Shown: piece by piece, positions 34,476 to 45,167 of the stretch
Layout of the letters: the number at the start of each line of letters is the position of its first letter
How positions within the stretch are numbered: the stretch's first letter is position 1
Assembly: GCA_009733575.1 (NCBI GenBank)
Contig: ML769389.1
Span: 729,093-793,092, forward strand
Direction of reading: 5' to 3'
Origin: Gymnopus androsaceus JB14
Taxonomy: Eukaryota; Basidiomycota; Agaricomycetes; Agaricales; Omphalotaceae
DNA: 64,000 nucleotides
Program-made: the position numbers and the translations under genes
The notes under the pieces: generated by a model
Databases searched by the model: none
The model's input: the letters and a program-made list of their open reading frames with translations, nothing else
Told to the model about the DNA's origin: nothing

Positions 34476-35030
34476 GATCCAGAATTTGCTCTCATTGCAT
34501 TTAATATGGAACAAATATTGCAAAGTAACAAAGGAGGTTATGTAATTACAAAAAGAAAGGATGTCCGTCAGATTGCACAAAGGTTGAGAGAGTTGAATGT
34601 TGATGTTTTGAACTTTATAATCAGATGCCTTGAAAGTGGAGAACATGTTGTACCTTCAACTGAAGAAGAAAAGAAGTGTTATAGATTAATCAATGACATT
34701 GATGGAGTCTCAGGAAAAGTAGAAGGGTCTACTACATCGAAAAAACAGATGTGTAACAAAGTGTGGGCTTTAATTGCAAAACTAGGATCACCTTCTTGGT
34801 TTATTACCATGTCTCCAGCTGATGTGAAACATCCTTTATGTTTACATTTTTCAGATACTAATGAAGAATATCACCCTGATATTATTTTACCAGAAGATAT
34901 TAGAAAACAACTTATTGCTCAAAATCCTATTGCAGCTGCAAGATTCTTTCATGTTATATGTGAAGCATTTATCAAACATGTTCTTGGTGTAGGAACCAGT
35001 CATGATGGTTTGTATTGAAAGACAGCAGGG
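34476..35030 (+). pseudogene. Helitron Rep-type N-terminal domain fragment
   Basis: The open frame 34506-35018 contains QRLRELNVDVLNFIIRCLES, GSPSWFITMSPADVKHPLCL and ARFFHVICEAFIKHVLGVG. In Helitron_like_N/Rep proteins this block directly precedes the HUH (two-His) nicking motif. Here the frame ends at a TGA after HDGLY, followed by YYGTVEQQG and then a degraded TLHHTM where the HUH motif is expected. Catalytic His and Tyr residues are not recoverable, so the initiator is dead or the sequence is defective from here on. Confidence 0.7.
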
Positions 35031-37040
35031 TACTATGGGACTGTTGAACAGCAAGGTCAATGGACTTTACACCATACGATGATTGGTTATCCTTATCGAG
35101 ACATGTCAAGACATTTCCCTGTCTTATTCAGAGCAAAGCGCCACATATGTCTCACCAGAATAGAAAGATGGATTGTTGAGTGAGAGCAGACGGAGAGGAT
35201 CTCTCTTTTAGAAAAACACAAGATTGAGACGACGCGTTGCCTTATAGATCTAGAAATCCTCATGTTCGTGGAATTCACCAAAACAAGATGTCGATGAAGT
35301 TAGAAGGCATACGTAACGCTTTTGCAGTCGCGAGAGCGTAAAGAATTAGATGAACCTTCTGATCTCTATGCGGAGAATGTTCATACGCTATTCACTTACT
35401 AGTAGCAGCTGCCCGAAGGCATGCACGCAGACGCTCAAATGCAGTGCTGGGCGAATATCATACAGCGAGTACGACTACGGGAGCACTTTGTACTAGATCA
35501 GAGGGATGAGAAGGAACTGAGAAAGCGCTAGTTGCTGAGCAACGTCCTAGAATATGACACTTCCAACGACGAAAGGTCGTCGAACATCACTTGCTTACCT
35601 GATCTGAAGTACTAATGGACAGATCCTATACAGTACACTTTACAACAATGTACAATAGTGCACAGACTATAGGGATGCCACCAAGATAACATAATCACAT
35701 GATCACTAAAGATAAGCCAGAAGCAACGGAAAAAATCCCATGCATATCCTACCTGACACGAGACTAACCAGGGAATTGTATAGAGCTTCGAATTTATCCC
35801 AGTGACATAATAAATGAAAGCATACGTATATATCTAAACTATAAAACATGGGAACATTGGACATGTCTATCTTAATATGTAATAAAGTAAGAATATGTAT
35901 ATCAATAGATATTATAACACTACATGGACACGACACAACCTTCTTAAGACACATGTTAGCAGCTTATTAGACGTATTGTAGCATTACAAACTTTATCTGA
36001 TTGCCATAGCCCAAAAAAGCTGCTCGCGACGACTTGATTCTATCTATTCAAGGTCTATACGATCAGCAAAACGCAATACTGCCTACAGTCTTCAATCGCT
36101 TTTATTATCTAATAGCAATCCCATATTAATGTCGACATAAACATGGGGTTTCATTAGAAACTCATATGGTTTTCTGCAATCAAAAGAGATTCACTTCCGA
36201 TAGCATATGTTCTGGCCCTAAAGTCACTTATACAGCACGCGCGTGGTAAACGATCAAACCCTATCAAGTAATTATCTTATCCACATTATGAAAGAAATCT
36301 CAGTCACTGAAAAAGTTGGACGGACCAATTTCGTTCACTATTCTGCCAAGGAGTCTAAGAAACAATTGAGCGCGCAGCCTATGGCATCATTATATCTTAT
36401 CCTCCAAACCTGAGGAAATCGCAAGCCACACCTCTATCTCCATACACAATACTCCTACGATAAATATGCCGATTTTATCGCATATGAACAACTTTCACGG
36501 CAGACTGATCAGTGATTCAAGTTAAATAGTTCTAGTCAAGGTGATGCCCATCAGCATATTTTCGCAAGATGCCGATCTAGAGCTGAGGAGGGATCGCGAC
36601 AGAACGATGATCTGATAGTTTTACTTGAGAGGTACAAGAAAAATATGATACGACGTGCTACAAAGCGAGCGTGAGTAGCTTCAAAAAATATCGAACTTGT
36701 GAGATTTACTCCCAAACTAGACCATATGTATAACTAAGTGAGATGTCATGTGTGATTCACGCTGTATGATCTGACGGAATGTGGTAGTATAAAGTGGTGC
36801 TGCCACGTAAAGGGGCGAGAGAGTATTGAGTCTAATATAGATAGAAGAGCAGATTCTATACACACACTTGTATCCAACTGAGAGGTAATATCAAGCGATA
36901 GCACGCAGCGTACCGGATCTATTACACTCGCGAATAATGATCGCGCATTCTATACTGTAAAAACCAAGTATCATAGGAGTCCGAGAGAGCAATCAAGGTC
37001 GAGCTAAATATGAGTATTGTAGAAGAATATGTAATACAAC
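35030..37040. other. Anomalous 2-kb block replacing the Helitron Rep centre
   Basis: This interval sits exactly where the second half of the Rep domain and the linker should be. It has no ORF of note on the coding strand, stops in all frames, no repeats, and visibly more CpG and more even base use than the AT-rich, CpG-poor flanks. Coding similarity resumes abruptly at 37056. I see no gene, TIR or LTR. It reads like scrambled or error-rich sequence. Confidence 0.6.
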
Positions 37041-37055
37041 AAGTGCACTAGAAGC

Positions 37056-37801
37056 ATGGCACGCCGTGAATTGAAGATAAATTTAAATCTAAGGGACCCT
37101 GAAGGTGATGAAGAAACAATAGTAAATAGTATGTCTGACTTGTCTGATGCAAGTGATACTGAAATAGATTCAGATGATGAAAGTAGCTGTGATTCACTGG
37201 ACCTACTTCAAAAGGAGAAGAATATAAAACATACTTATGAACATAAATCAAATAATACCTTAAACTTTAACAAACAACATGAACACTATAAAACACATAT
37301 GGTTACATGGAATACAGCACAAACACAGTTGGTATTAAACTTCCTGGGGGGTTCTTTACCTAGGAGTGATGCGGGTGACATGGAGTACTACTCATGTACA
37401 ATGTTAACATTATTCAAACCTTGGAATACAGGAGCTGATCTCTAAAACACCAAATCAGAGCTGGCAGGATGCATTCAATGATTACAATTTCATTAAAGAC
37501 CAAAAACAGTTAATGAAAAACTTGAATTTAAGGATGGCAGTGCTATGACTCAAGGGATGACTACTCAAAGCAGCAACCACAAAATGGTGAGAAAAGATCA
37601 AAAATTATGGGATCTTGGGAGGAAGGAACTGACTCCAATACAATTGATGACTTTGAGGATAATATGGTATATGAAGATGAAGATCCTGCCCTATACTATG
37701 ATATTGAGAATGCCTATTATCAACCAGAAAACATGGATGTGGAATTAACCAAAGGAGCAGCAGTAGATGTTGGTTTGAGAAAAAAAATTAATGATCAGTG
37801 T
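37056..37801 (+). pseudogene. Helitron protein, linker before helicase
   Basis: Open blocks read HYKTHMVTWNTAQTQLVLNF, GGSLPRSDAGDMEYYSCTML and TLFKPWNTG, the conserved segment before the helicase in fungal Helitrons. After small frame changes near 37440 and 37540 come SWQDAFNDYNFIKDQKQLMK and an acidic block (37630-37790) ending INDQC. The frame is then interrupted by a 644-bp TIR element and resumes at 38449. Confidence 0.75.
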
Positions 37802-38445
37802 CACACCACCAATGATTATACTTCAGCCAGGCTGAAGTACTGTGAGAAATAATTATCTCAGTGGATAAGATAAATATACTTTTTCATACAAGTATATAAA
37901 ATAAAAATTTCAATGAACTTATGAAGGAATTACATTTAGACCTTCTGAATTTTGAATTTTAAACAGACTTCTGAAAGAGTGCTTTTTAATTGAGCTCTAA
38001 AAACCATAGTTTCGATGCGGACTGAATACTTTTACTTCACAATAAGAGTGAAAGCAACTATTTTGAAGAACCTTTCAGCTGGTTCCCAAAAGACAATACT
38101 TTGATGCTCGGGCCGATCCGGGCCGCTGCCAAACCGCACAGCAAAAGGCAATATTTCAGTGGAAATTTGAATTGTTCTTTGAAACAATTACTTTCACCCT
38201 TATTGTGAAAGCAGGGCTTTCAAGTCCACATTGAATCTGTTGTTTCCAGAGTCCAATTGAAAGCTTCTCTTTTGCACATCTATATAAAGTTCTCAATTCA
38301 GAATGTTGGAATTCAATTTATTCATTGCTCTATTGAAATATACGACTTCTACATTTTTCTGGAAAAGTACACTTCATATAGGGATTGAAATAATTTATTT
38401 CCCATTATGCTTCAGCCAAGCTGAAGCATGATTATTGGTGGTGTG
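37802..38445. mobile_element. TIR element (644 bp) in the Helitron gene
   Basis: Ends are CACACCACCAATGATTAT (left) and CACACCACCAATAATCAT (right, reverse complement), each followed by an inner palindrome CTTCAGCCxxGCTGAAG. TGT flanks both sides (37799-37801, 38446-38448). Skipping it joins INDQC to GNEF in frame. No ORF. The 3-bp duplication suggests CACTA or PIF/Harbinger; the CACAC start slightly favours a CACTA relative. Confidence 0.75.
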
Positions 38446-38448
38446 TGT

Positions 38449-39435
38449 GGTAATGAGTTCGCAGATTTCGAAGCTCCAATGGCAACTGCAAATAGTTGGG
38501 CCACAACTGTACAGAATATTCGGAAATCATTCATAGATGAACAGGTAATCCATAGTGAAGATATACCAGATTATAATCACAAAGGAAAATTTACAAAGTG
38601 GAATGAAGTTATCATTGCAGATGGGTCTTACATGAACAAAAATTTCCATGCAGAGATTGATGAAGAACAAAACATAACTGACCATGTAGTAAAACAAAAA
38701 TCACTAAACAATGAACAAGAATGCGCTTTTAGAATAATTGCCAATCATGCAACTCTGGGAGATGGTAATCCATTGACAATGTATATTGGTGGAATGGGAG
38801 GTACCGGTAAAAGTCAGGTAATTCATGCATTACGTCTATTCTTTCAGCTTAGAAAAGAAAGTGGTCGTATCAAAGTATGTGCACCTACAGGTACAGCAGC
38901 AGCACTACTATCAGGATCAACTTATCATTCTGTACTAGGGTTCCAACAATCAAATGAGGAGGCTATCAGTCTAGATCCTGAATATGGTTTAAAAACATCA
39001 AAACATAACTTGGAAGGAGTTGATTACATTTTAATTGATGAATGCTCAATGTTAGCACTGAGTGATTTATTTATGATAAGTGAAAGGTTGGCCAAAACTC
39101 ATGAGTGTCCTGATTCACCATTTGGTGCATTCAATATAATTTTTGCAGGTGACTTTGCTCAATTGCCACCAGTTTCAGGTAGTCCACTATACAACCCTCT
39201 GTTAAATATTAATGGTACTTCAAGAATGTCTATATCTGATCAGAAATTGGCTATGGCAAGAGCACTTTGGCATCAAGTGATGACAGTTGTAATTCTTAGA
39301 CAGAATATGAGACAGAAGACACAGTCACCTGAAGATGCAAAACTTAGACAGGCTTTAGAAAATATGCATTATGCTGCTTGCACAGAAGATGACATTGAAT
39401 ACTTAAAGTCAATCACTACACCGCCAAATCAATAA
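38449..39435 (+). pseudogene. Helitron PIF1-like helicase, N-terminal half
   Basis: Continuous frame with Walker A GGMGGTGKS (~38798), motif Ia VCAPTGTAAALL, Walker B LIDECSML (~39030), motif III GDFAQLPPVSG (~39150) and LRQNMRQ (~39296). This is helicase domain 1 of the SF1B PIF1 family, which unwinds DNA during rolling-circle transposition. The frame ends with SITTPPNQ and a TAA at 39433-39435. Domain 2 is missing here and is found on the opposite strand at 43990-42202. Confidence 0.9.
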
Positions 39436-40645
39436 AATGTTTTGTAGATGTTTGATGGATATACTTGTGAACATATTGAGTTGATGTCAATCAACATCCC
39501 TCCAGATGTTGCTAGACGTTGGAAAACGGATTCAAGTAATGTTATTTGAGGTCAACCTTTCCGCAATGTTCCCATGCAACATTTACTCAACCTCCAATTG
39601 AGGATGGGGCTACGTTGTCATACATAGCTATAGCACATCCATCAAACTGTTTGTTCCTGAGTAGTTGAGCTAGCAATAATGCTACCTTTCAGTTGAGGTA
39701 TCTCAGATATGGTCAATATTAATTAGCCTTGTATTCACCAAGCACAGAAAATGAGGACACAGGCAAACAATTGTTATTGAGCACTCTAGATACATGATAC
39801 ACTAATACATAAGAGCGAGGCAGCTACTTCAAGAATACAGAAGAAATAAAGGTCCGAAGATACAGATATGAAAGAAAAAGAGTAAATGATGAATGAGCCA
39901 CGAGAATTAGTGAGGATACGGCAGAGACAAGTGAGAGCGGGGATGGAAGCAAATGCACTGACATGCAAACCGGAACTGCTTGCTTGTAGATAAGAAGCGA
40001 TGCACAACTGCGAGCTTGCAGACACGATCTGGGTATTGATGAGGTGAGTGTTGGGCTTTGAGTGTCAGTGATTGTTGAAGCATTGTGCATTGAATGTTGA
40101 GGGTGGACTCCGATGGCGGTTGAAGACTTGAAGATTAGCGGGAGCAGTGGTTGTGAGGAAAGGAAGAAAGAGAAGAATAACACCAAGTCGTGTCTGCGTG
40201 CCTTTTATATGAACATTTCATCACATGATTGTAGAGCCGGGAAGCCGGTACAGCATTTGTATATTTTTTGGACTTTAGCTCCCACACTCAGACATTGTCT
40301 GCAAGTTGTCTGCAAGTTCGCCGCAGGTGTGCGCGATCCTGTTGCTTACAAGTTTTGCTAAAAATAAATGGTGTAGATTGCCTACAGGAATGTATGCTAT
40401 GTACTTCTTTAACACCATCTTAAAGAACACCTCAAGGGAATTTTATAAGTACTTAAACATTGTGCTAAGATCTGATTTGATGTTTTCAAATCATTTTATT
40501 CACTATTTATACAATACCTATGACAATGTTATAACTTTAGGTGTATAAAATGTTTTGTCAGTGCATTCTACAACCTCAACTACAACATCAATCAACATCA
40601 CATCTCAAGCTTTGAATACAGTCAAGGCATTTTGGTGGTCATGTA
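39436..40645. mobile_element. Insertion of unclear type, possibly containing a minus-strand solo LTR
   Basis: A 14-bp identical direct repeat ATAAAATGTTTTGT flanks most of this interval (39432-39445, 40545-40558). Inside, 39772-40350 runs on the minus strand from TGTAAGCAACAGG to CTCAATAACA with a TATAAAAG at about 40200, which looks like an LTR. No 5-bp duplication is evident, so the LTR call is weak. No gene is seen. Confidence 0.3.
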
Positions 40646-41125
40646 GGGCTCTTCACCATACGAGCCGTATACGGTACGGAATTTTTTTCCATATTACGGT
40701 CCAATTTTTTTGGACTACGGTACGATATGGGAAAATAGGGCCGTATATGGCGTATATGGACCACTTACATTGTTGATAGTAAAGTCAGGATTTTCTGAGG
40801 GGATATAAGTTAATTTATGTCTGAAATGAATATACAGTGCATGTGCATACCACGTTTATCTGTATTTGAGACTATATCGGTACAAAATCAAGCAAAGAAG
40901 GAGTTGAGTGTGATTGTGACAAAATGTGACACATATATAACATGATAAAATCTTCCTTAAACATGGCATAGAAATATGTTAAATACTTAATTGAGGCTAT
41001 TGTAGCCTGTAGTCTAAGGAAAGCTCAATGGTTGGCCCAAAAGTTGCCAAAACTTACTATTTTGTTACATAGGCACTCAGTACCGTATTACGGCGTATAC
41101 GGCGTATTTTTCCGTGCCGTATACG
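40646..41125 (-). mobile_element. GGGCTCTTCACC MITE, copy A, truncated
   Basis: Begins GGGCTCTTCACC after TA (40644-40645). It matches the complement of the complete copy at 43996-44555 almost base for base, including the GTACGGAATTTTTTTCC tip and the long AT-rich core. It stops about 95 bp short of the expected end, near CCGTGCCGTAT. Confidence 0.85.
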
Positions 41126-41149
41126 CAGGAACCCCAGGAGCTTCGTTAA

Positions 41150-41490
41150 GTCAAAGTAGTTAATTTCCAAATTCCAGTTTAACTGGTTTAACGGCTGTAC
41201 AGAAACTTATCTGTATTACTATAATACTACAACATAACTAAAATAATGACACTCAATTCCCTACTCGAGACTGCACCGAAACAACGAGCAAGACAGCTCG
41301 TTAAACCTTGTTAAACCTGGTTAAACAGACCATCCCACCTAATCCGCAAAGTGATCGTTTGATGTTGATGGCGGTTTAACCAGGTTAAACCTTGAGATAC
41401 TCCCCGAGCCCAGCATCTTGCTAGACCAGTCTTGAGTTGTTCCCGTGCTCGTTAAACCTAGTTAAACCACTTTGACGTTAAACCGGATTG
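41150..41490. repeat. Cluster of GGTTTAAC/GTTAAACC motifs
   Basis: About ten copies of GTTTAAC or its complement in 340 bp (near 41172, 41181, 41300-41325, 41374-41390, 41450-41490), some as local palindromes such as GGTTTAACCAGGTTAAACC. The edges GTTAAGTCAAAGTAGTTAA and GTTTAACGTCAAAGTGGTTT (complement) are related, so this may be a small TIR element. Confidence 0.5.
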
Positions 41491-41559
41491 AATGAGTTGG
41501 TGACCAGCAACCAATCAAGCACATGGACTCACCGGTTAACCCTAATTTTAAGAGTCTGC

Positions 41560-41990
41560 CACCCGATCCTTGTCGTGAACTCGGAAGCCTGCTTCAGATG
41601 TTCTGCAATTTTTGCCTCTAGGTTTGCTCGAGACTGTGCCCGCTGTTGAGCCACCACATCAGCCAGTATTCCACCTTCGGGGACCGTCTCAAAACGATGC
41701 GTCGAAGTGTCTTGAGCGTGCTGTACAATTGCTCATAGATTTTCACCTGACGTCAAGCAAAAGCAGCGTGTCCAAATGACCAAGTACGATGAGGGTAGGT
41801 TTCACTAGCTGGTGGTGCCATCTCGAGGTCTGCAGTTTCGGACCAAATTTGCTGCATCCGACGGAACCCCCGCAGAGCGTTCAAGAACTCAGCATGGATT
41901 GTCTCCAGCTTTTTGCGTAAACGTTCAACTTCTTCGCAAGTTCTGAACCATTGTATTCGATCACCTGAGGGGAATTCAAGTCAGCAATAT
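41560..41990 (-). other. Possible minus-strand coding relic
   Basis: One frame reads LRKKLETIHAEFLNALRGFR and TYPHRTWSFGHAAFA before a TGA. It is protein-like but no family is recognised, and the remaining frames close quickly. Confidence 0.25.
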
Positions 41991-42039
41991 TCAAATGAGA
42001 TCCTAAAACAACATACTTTCTTCCTCGTACAACCTATCC

Positions 42040-42125
42040 CAGGATGCCTCAGGATGCTTCAGGATGCCCCAGGATGCCCCAGGACATCCCAGGATCTCCC
42101 AGGACACCTAGGATGACTAGGATAC
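42040..42125. repeat. Short tandem array of CAGGATGCCC-like units
   Basis: About eight imperfect 10-11 bp units (CAGGATGCCTCAGGATGCTT and variants), lying just beyond the 3' end of the inverted helicase half. It may belong to the Helitron 3' terminal region. Confidence 0.55.
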
Positions 42126-42201
42126 CTGAGGTGTCCAAAGTTTTACCCTTTTTCCTGGGCCAACTAGGATGTCTCAGGTTGCCTAAGAGGACTAGGTGAC
42201 C

Positions 42202-43994
42202 TTAAATCCTCCTGGGCCCAAAACAGTTTTTGCTGATGAACTGGTGCTGTTTCTTTTTGGCTGGACCCATACTATCCAGTTCTTCTTGGATATCAGCTTT
42301 TCTCTTCAAGGATAACAATGGTGATGAACCTTGAGCCAATGTGTATACTGGTCCTGGATTTGTTGCATAAGTTTTCTTTGGTCTAATGTTTGATTTACCT
42401 TTGCCATTATTGAACATATTCCAGGACATTGCTCCTTCTGTGCCATTGCTTACAATAAAAGGATCTTCTTTACTCCAACGTAGGTTCTCATGTACAGTGT
42501 CTGGAACATATTGTTCACCTTTCCAAGTGCAATAAGAATGAATGAGCTGATTCCTTATGATTCCTGCTACTTCTTTTGATAGTTTGTTCTCATATTTGCA
42601 TTTTGTTATTTCATCTAACAGTTCTAGTTCACAATATTCTTGCCTAAGAAAGTTGTTTGATTGTTTTCTTCCATGAAGTCCTTCTGTTATCATTCGGATT
42701 ACATCTTTGCTTAAGCCTTGCATGGTCAGTATAACCTTATGACTGGAACTTCTAGATAGAGATATATATACACCTTGAAATTTGTTTGCATATTGAAGGT
42801 TCACCAAGTTATACTGTAACGTATGTCCTTGTGAGTTGTAGTCTGTCATCCCAAAGTTCAAGACAATAGGAACTTGGTTTTGATTAATGGTAACCTCTTC
42901 ACCATTTGGGCACTTTACTTTGATTTTAAAATCCCTTCTTGTCACTGGTACAACATTCTTTTCCAGGCCTGGGATCTGAATATCACTTGCAGGCTTATGC
43001 AATTTTACAAACACCACTTCTAGAACTTCTTGTCCCTTTTCATTCTTGGTGCTTGTCCAACCTGCAACATGCCCTGGCTGTCCATTTGTCATGCATAGCT
43101 CTGTTGCTTGATTGAATTTGAGCATTACTGGAATACCAATACATAATTTCAAAATGCCAGGAATACTTTTTGTGCACCCTGGTCTTATCTTCCATAATAT
43201 ATTTTGCATTGTTTCTGACATTTCTTTTTGTTTCCTGTTTGAGCCTTTTCCTCTTCGCTTTCAAGCTGTTTTTCCTGGGTCATCTAGTTGTCCCCAAGTA
43301 TCAACTGCATAAAGCTCATGTAATGTTTGTTTTGTTTCTTTAGCAAAAGCATCTTGCATTAATTCATTAAATGCATCCCGTTGACAATTTCTTGGTGATA
43401 TTACTGGATCATTCTATTTAGCAACCCCCTTGTTGCGCAACAACCCCTCAACAGCCCCATGTAACGCCGGGGGTTACAATGGAGTCTTGACGGGTCACAC
43501 TATTGTACAAGTATATATATTGATATATATGCCAAATAAATATTTTGTAATGAGTCCGCAGTCATAGTGACATACCCATCACTCCTTGGGAGTGCCAGCT
43601 AAGAGTGCCAAGTGAGCACATATCCCGCCCCCTGCCCCAACTGTGCCCAATGCAATTTTCTCAACATTTGTCATGATTTTTTGAGCACAAGTTCTTGGGC
43701 CCAACTTTCCATATTTTTCCCTTTAAGTGCTGGTGGGTGAATATCCCGCCTACTTAAATTTTAAGTGCCGGCGCATGCATACCGCACCCTGGCCCCTGGC
43801 CCCTGTCATTATAATTATTTCAAGTACTGGCGCTAAGCGGCGAAGGTTCGGAGTGACCGGCAATCACGTAATCATTTAGAGGGTTGTTGGGGGCTGTTTC
43901 ACAACAACGGGGTTGTCATATAGAATAATCGGATATTACTGATACATTTTTGAACTCATGAGGAATTTTATGAGCAACACTCACAGTGATTGAT
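42202..43994 (-). pseudogene. Helitron helicase, C-terminal half, on the opposite strand
   Basis: On the minus strand the frame reads SITVSVAHKIPHEFKNVSVIS (from about 43990), is interrupted by a MITE (43931-43407), and resumes PRNCQRDAFNELMQ, LYAVDTWGQL, ILKLCIGIPVMLKFNQATEL, NFGMTDYNSQGHT (PIF1 domain-2 motif) and a C-terminal tail ending at 42202. This is helicase domain 2, which the plus-strand copy lacks. A TGA near 43258 (after GKTA) is the main visible stop. It overlaps the plus-strand half in protein coordinates only around the SIT residues, so the two look like parts of one gene split by rearrangement. Confidence 0.85.
43407..43931. mobile_element. MITE (525 bp) with 10-bp target duplication
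   Basis: GATATTACTG occurs on both sides (43397-43406, 43932-43941). TIRs of about 30 bp read GATCATTCTATTTAGCAACC and CGATTATTCTATATGACAAC (reverse complement), with CAACCCC/TTGTTG following. Skipping it restores KNVSVIS-PRNCQRD. The 9-10 bp duplication suggests a Mutator-like (MULE) MITE. Confidence 0.85.
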
Positions 43995-43995
43995 A

Positions 43996-44555
43996 GGGCT
44001 CTTCACCGTAGCCATACTCATACGGATACGGACGGCACAGTACGGAATTTTCCCGTACTGTAGTCACTCAGAAATTCCCGGATACGGCACGGAAAAATAC
44101 GCCGTATACGCCGTAATACGGTACTGAGTGCCTATGTAAAAAAATAGTAAGTTTTGGCAACTTTTGGGCCAACCATTGAGCCTTCCTTAGACTACAGGCT
44201 ACAATAGCCTCAATTAAGTATTTAACATATTTCTATGCCATGTTTAAGGAAGATTTTATCATGTTATATATGTGTCACATTTTGTCACAATCACACTCAA
44301 CTCCTTTGCTTGATTTTGTACCGATATAGTCTCAAATACAGATAAACGTGGTATGCACATGCATTGTATATTCATTTCAGACATAAATTAACTTATATCC
44401 CCCCAGAAAATCCTGATTTTACTATCAACAATGTAAGTGGTCCGTATACGCCGTATACAGCCGTATTTTCCCGTACCGTACCGTAGTCCAAAAAAATTGG
44501 ACCGTAATACGGAAAAAAATTCCGTACTGTATACGGTACGTACGGTGAAGAGCCC
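43996..44555 (+). mobile_element. GGGCTCTTCACC MITE, copy B, complete (560 bp)
   Basis: Perfect 14-bp ends GGGCTCTTCACCGT/ACGGTGAAGAGCCC with TA on both sides (43994-43995, 44556-44557). CCGTATAC/GTATACGG motifs recur near both tips. Inverted relative to copy A at 40646. Mariner-like by the TA duplication. Confidence 0.85.
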
Positions 44556-44589
44556 TATTCATGACCAACTTTTCTCAAATTCAATGAAT

Positions 44590-44705
44590 TTGTGACCCGT
44601 TAGGACTCCGGTGTGACAGCCGGCGCTACGGCCATTGCGGAAGGGTTGTTTCGGGGTTGTTTCGAGGTTGTTTTAAATCAACAGGGCTGTTTAATAGAAT
44701 TATCC
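44590..44705. mobile_element. Relic end of a MULE-like MITE
   Basis: The stretch ending CAGGGCTGTTTAATAGAATT resembles the right end of the element at 43407-43931 (GGGGTTGTCATATAGAAT), with the same GGTTGTTT motifs. Only one end is seen. 44706-45160 shows nothing I can name. Confidence 0.4.
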
Positions 44706-45167
44706 TCGCACAACACATGCTGGGTCCAATCTGGGCATATCTTAGTACTAAAGCAAAAGACAGAAGCAGATTTCCTAGTGGAATTGGATAATTTATTTTT
44801 ATTAACTAAATATTTGCACCTACCTGTCCATTTTGGGGGTTCTAAAGTGCAGTCAATCCTAGAGAAATGATGGTGTAATTGCTGGTATAATCGGGTATTT
44901 TAGGAAAATTTCACCTTTCTTATCAATGGACCTGTGCAACAGGTATAAATTTGAATAATCTGCATAATATGGGGGAAATGTCTATATTTCAGTGTTTTTG
45001 CCTCACTCTAGCACTCTTTGCTAATCAAGGTTTTCCTGATGGTACTAAATATGCATTTCCTAAGTTGAATGTGATCTGATAACATTTGCAAATTTTTTTG
45101 TATACTGACAATTCATATTTCACTTCTGGGTCAACTATAGTAATGACATGGTACATTGAGAGGTCAA

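Noticed and set aside
41560..41990. KDZ-type transposase fragment
   Set aside because: The minus frame is protein-like, but I could not identify any motif of that family.
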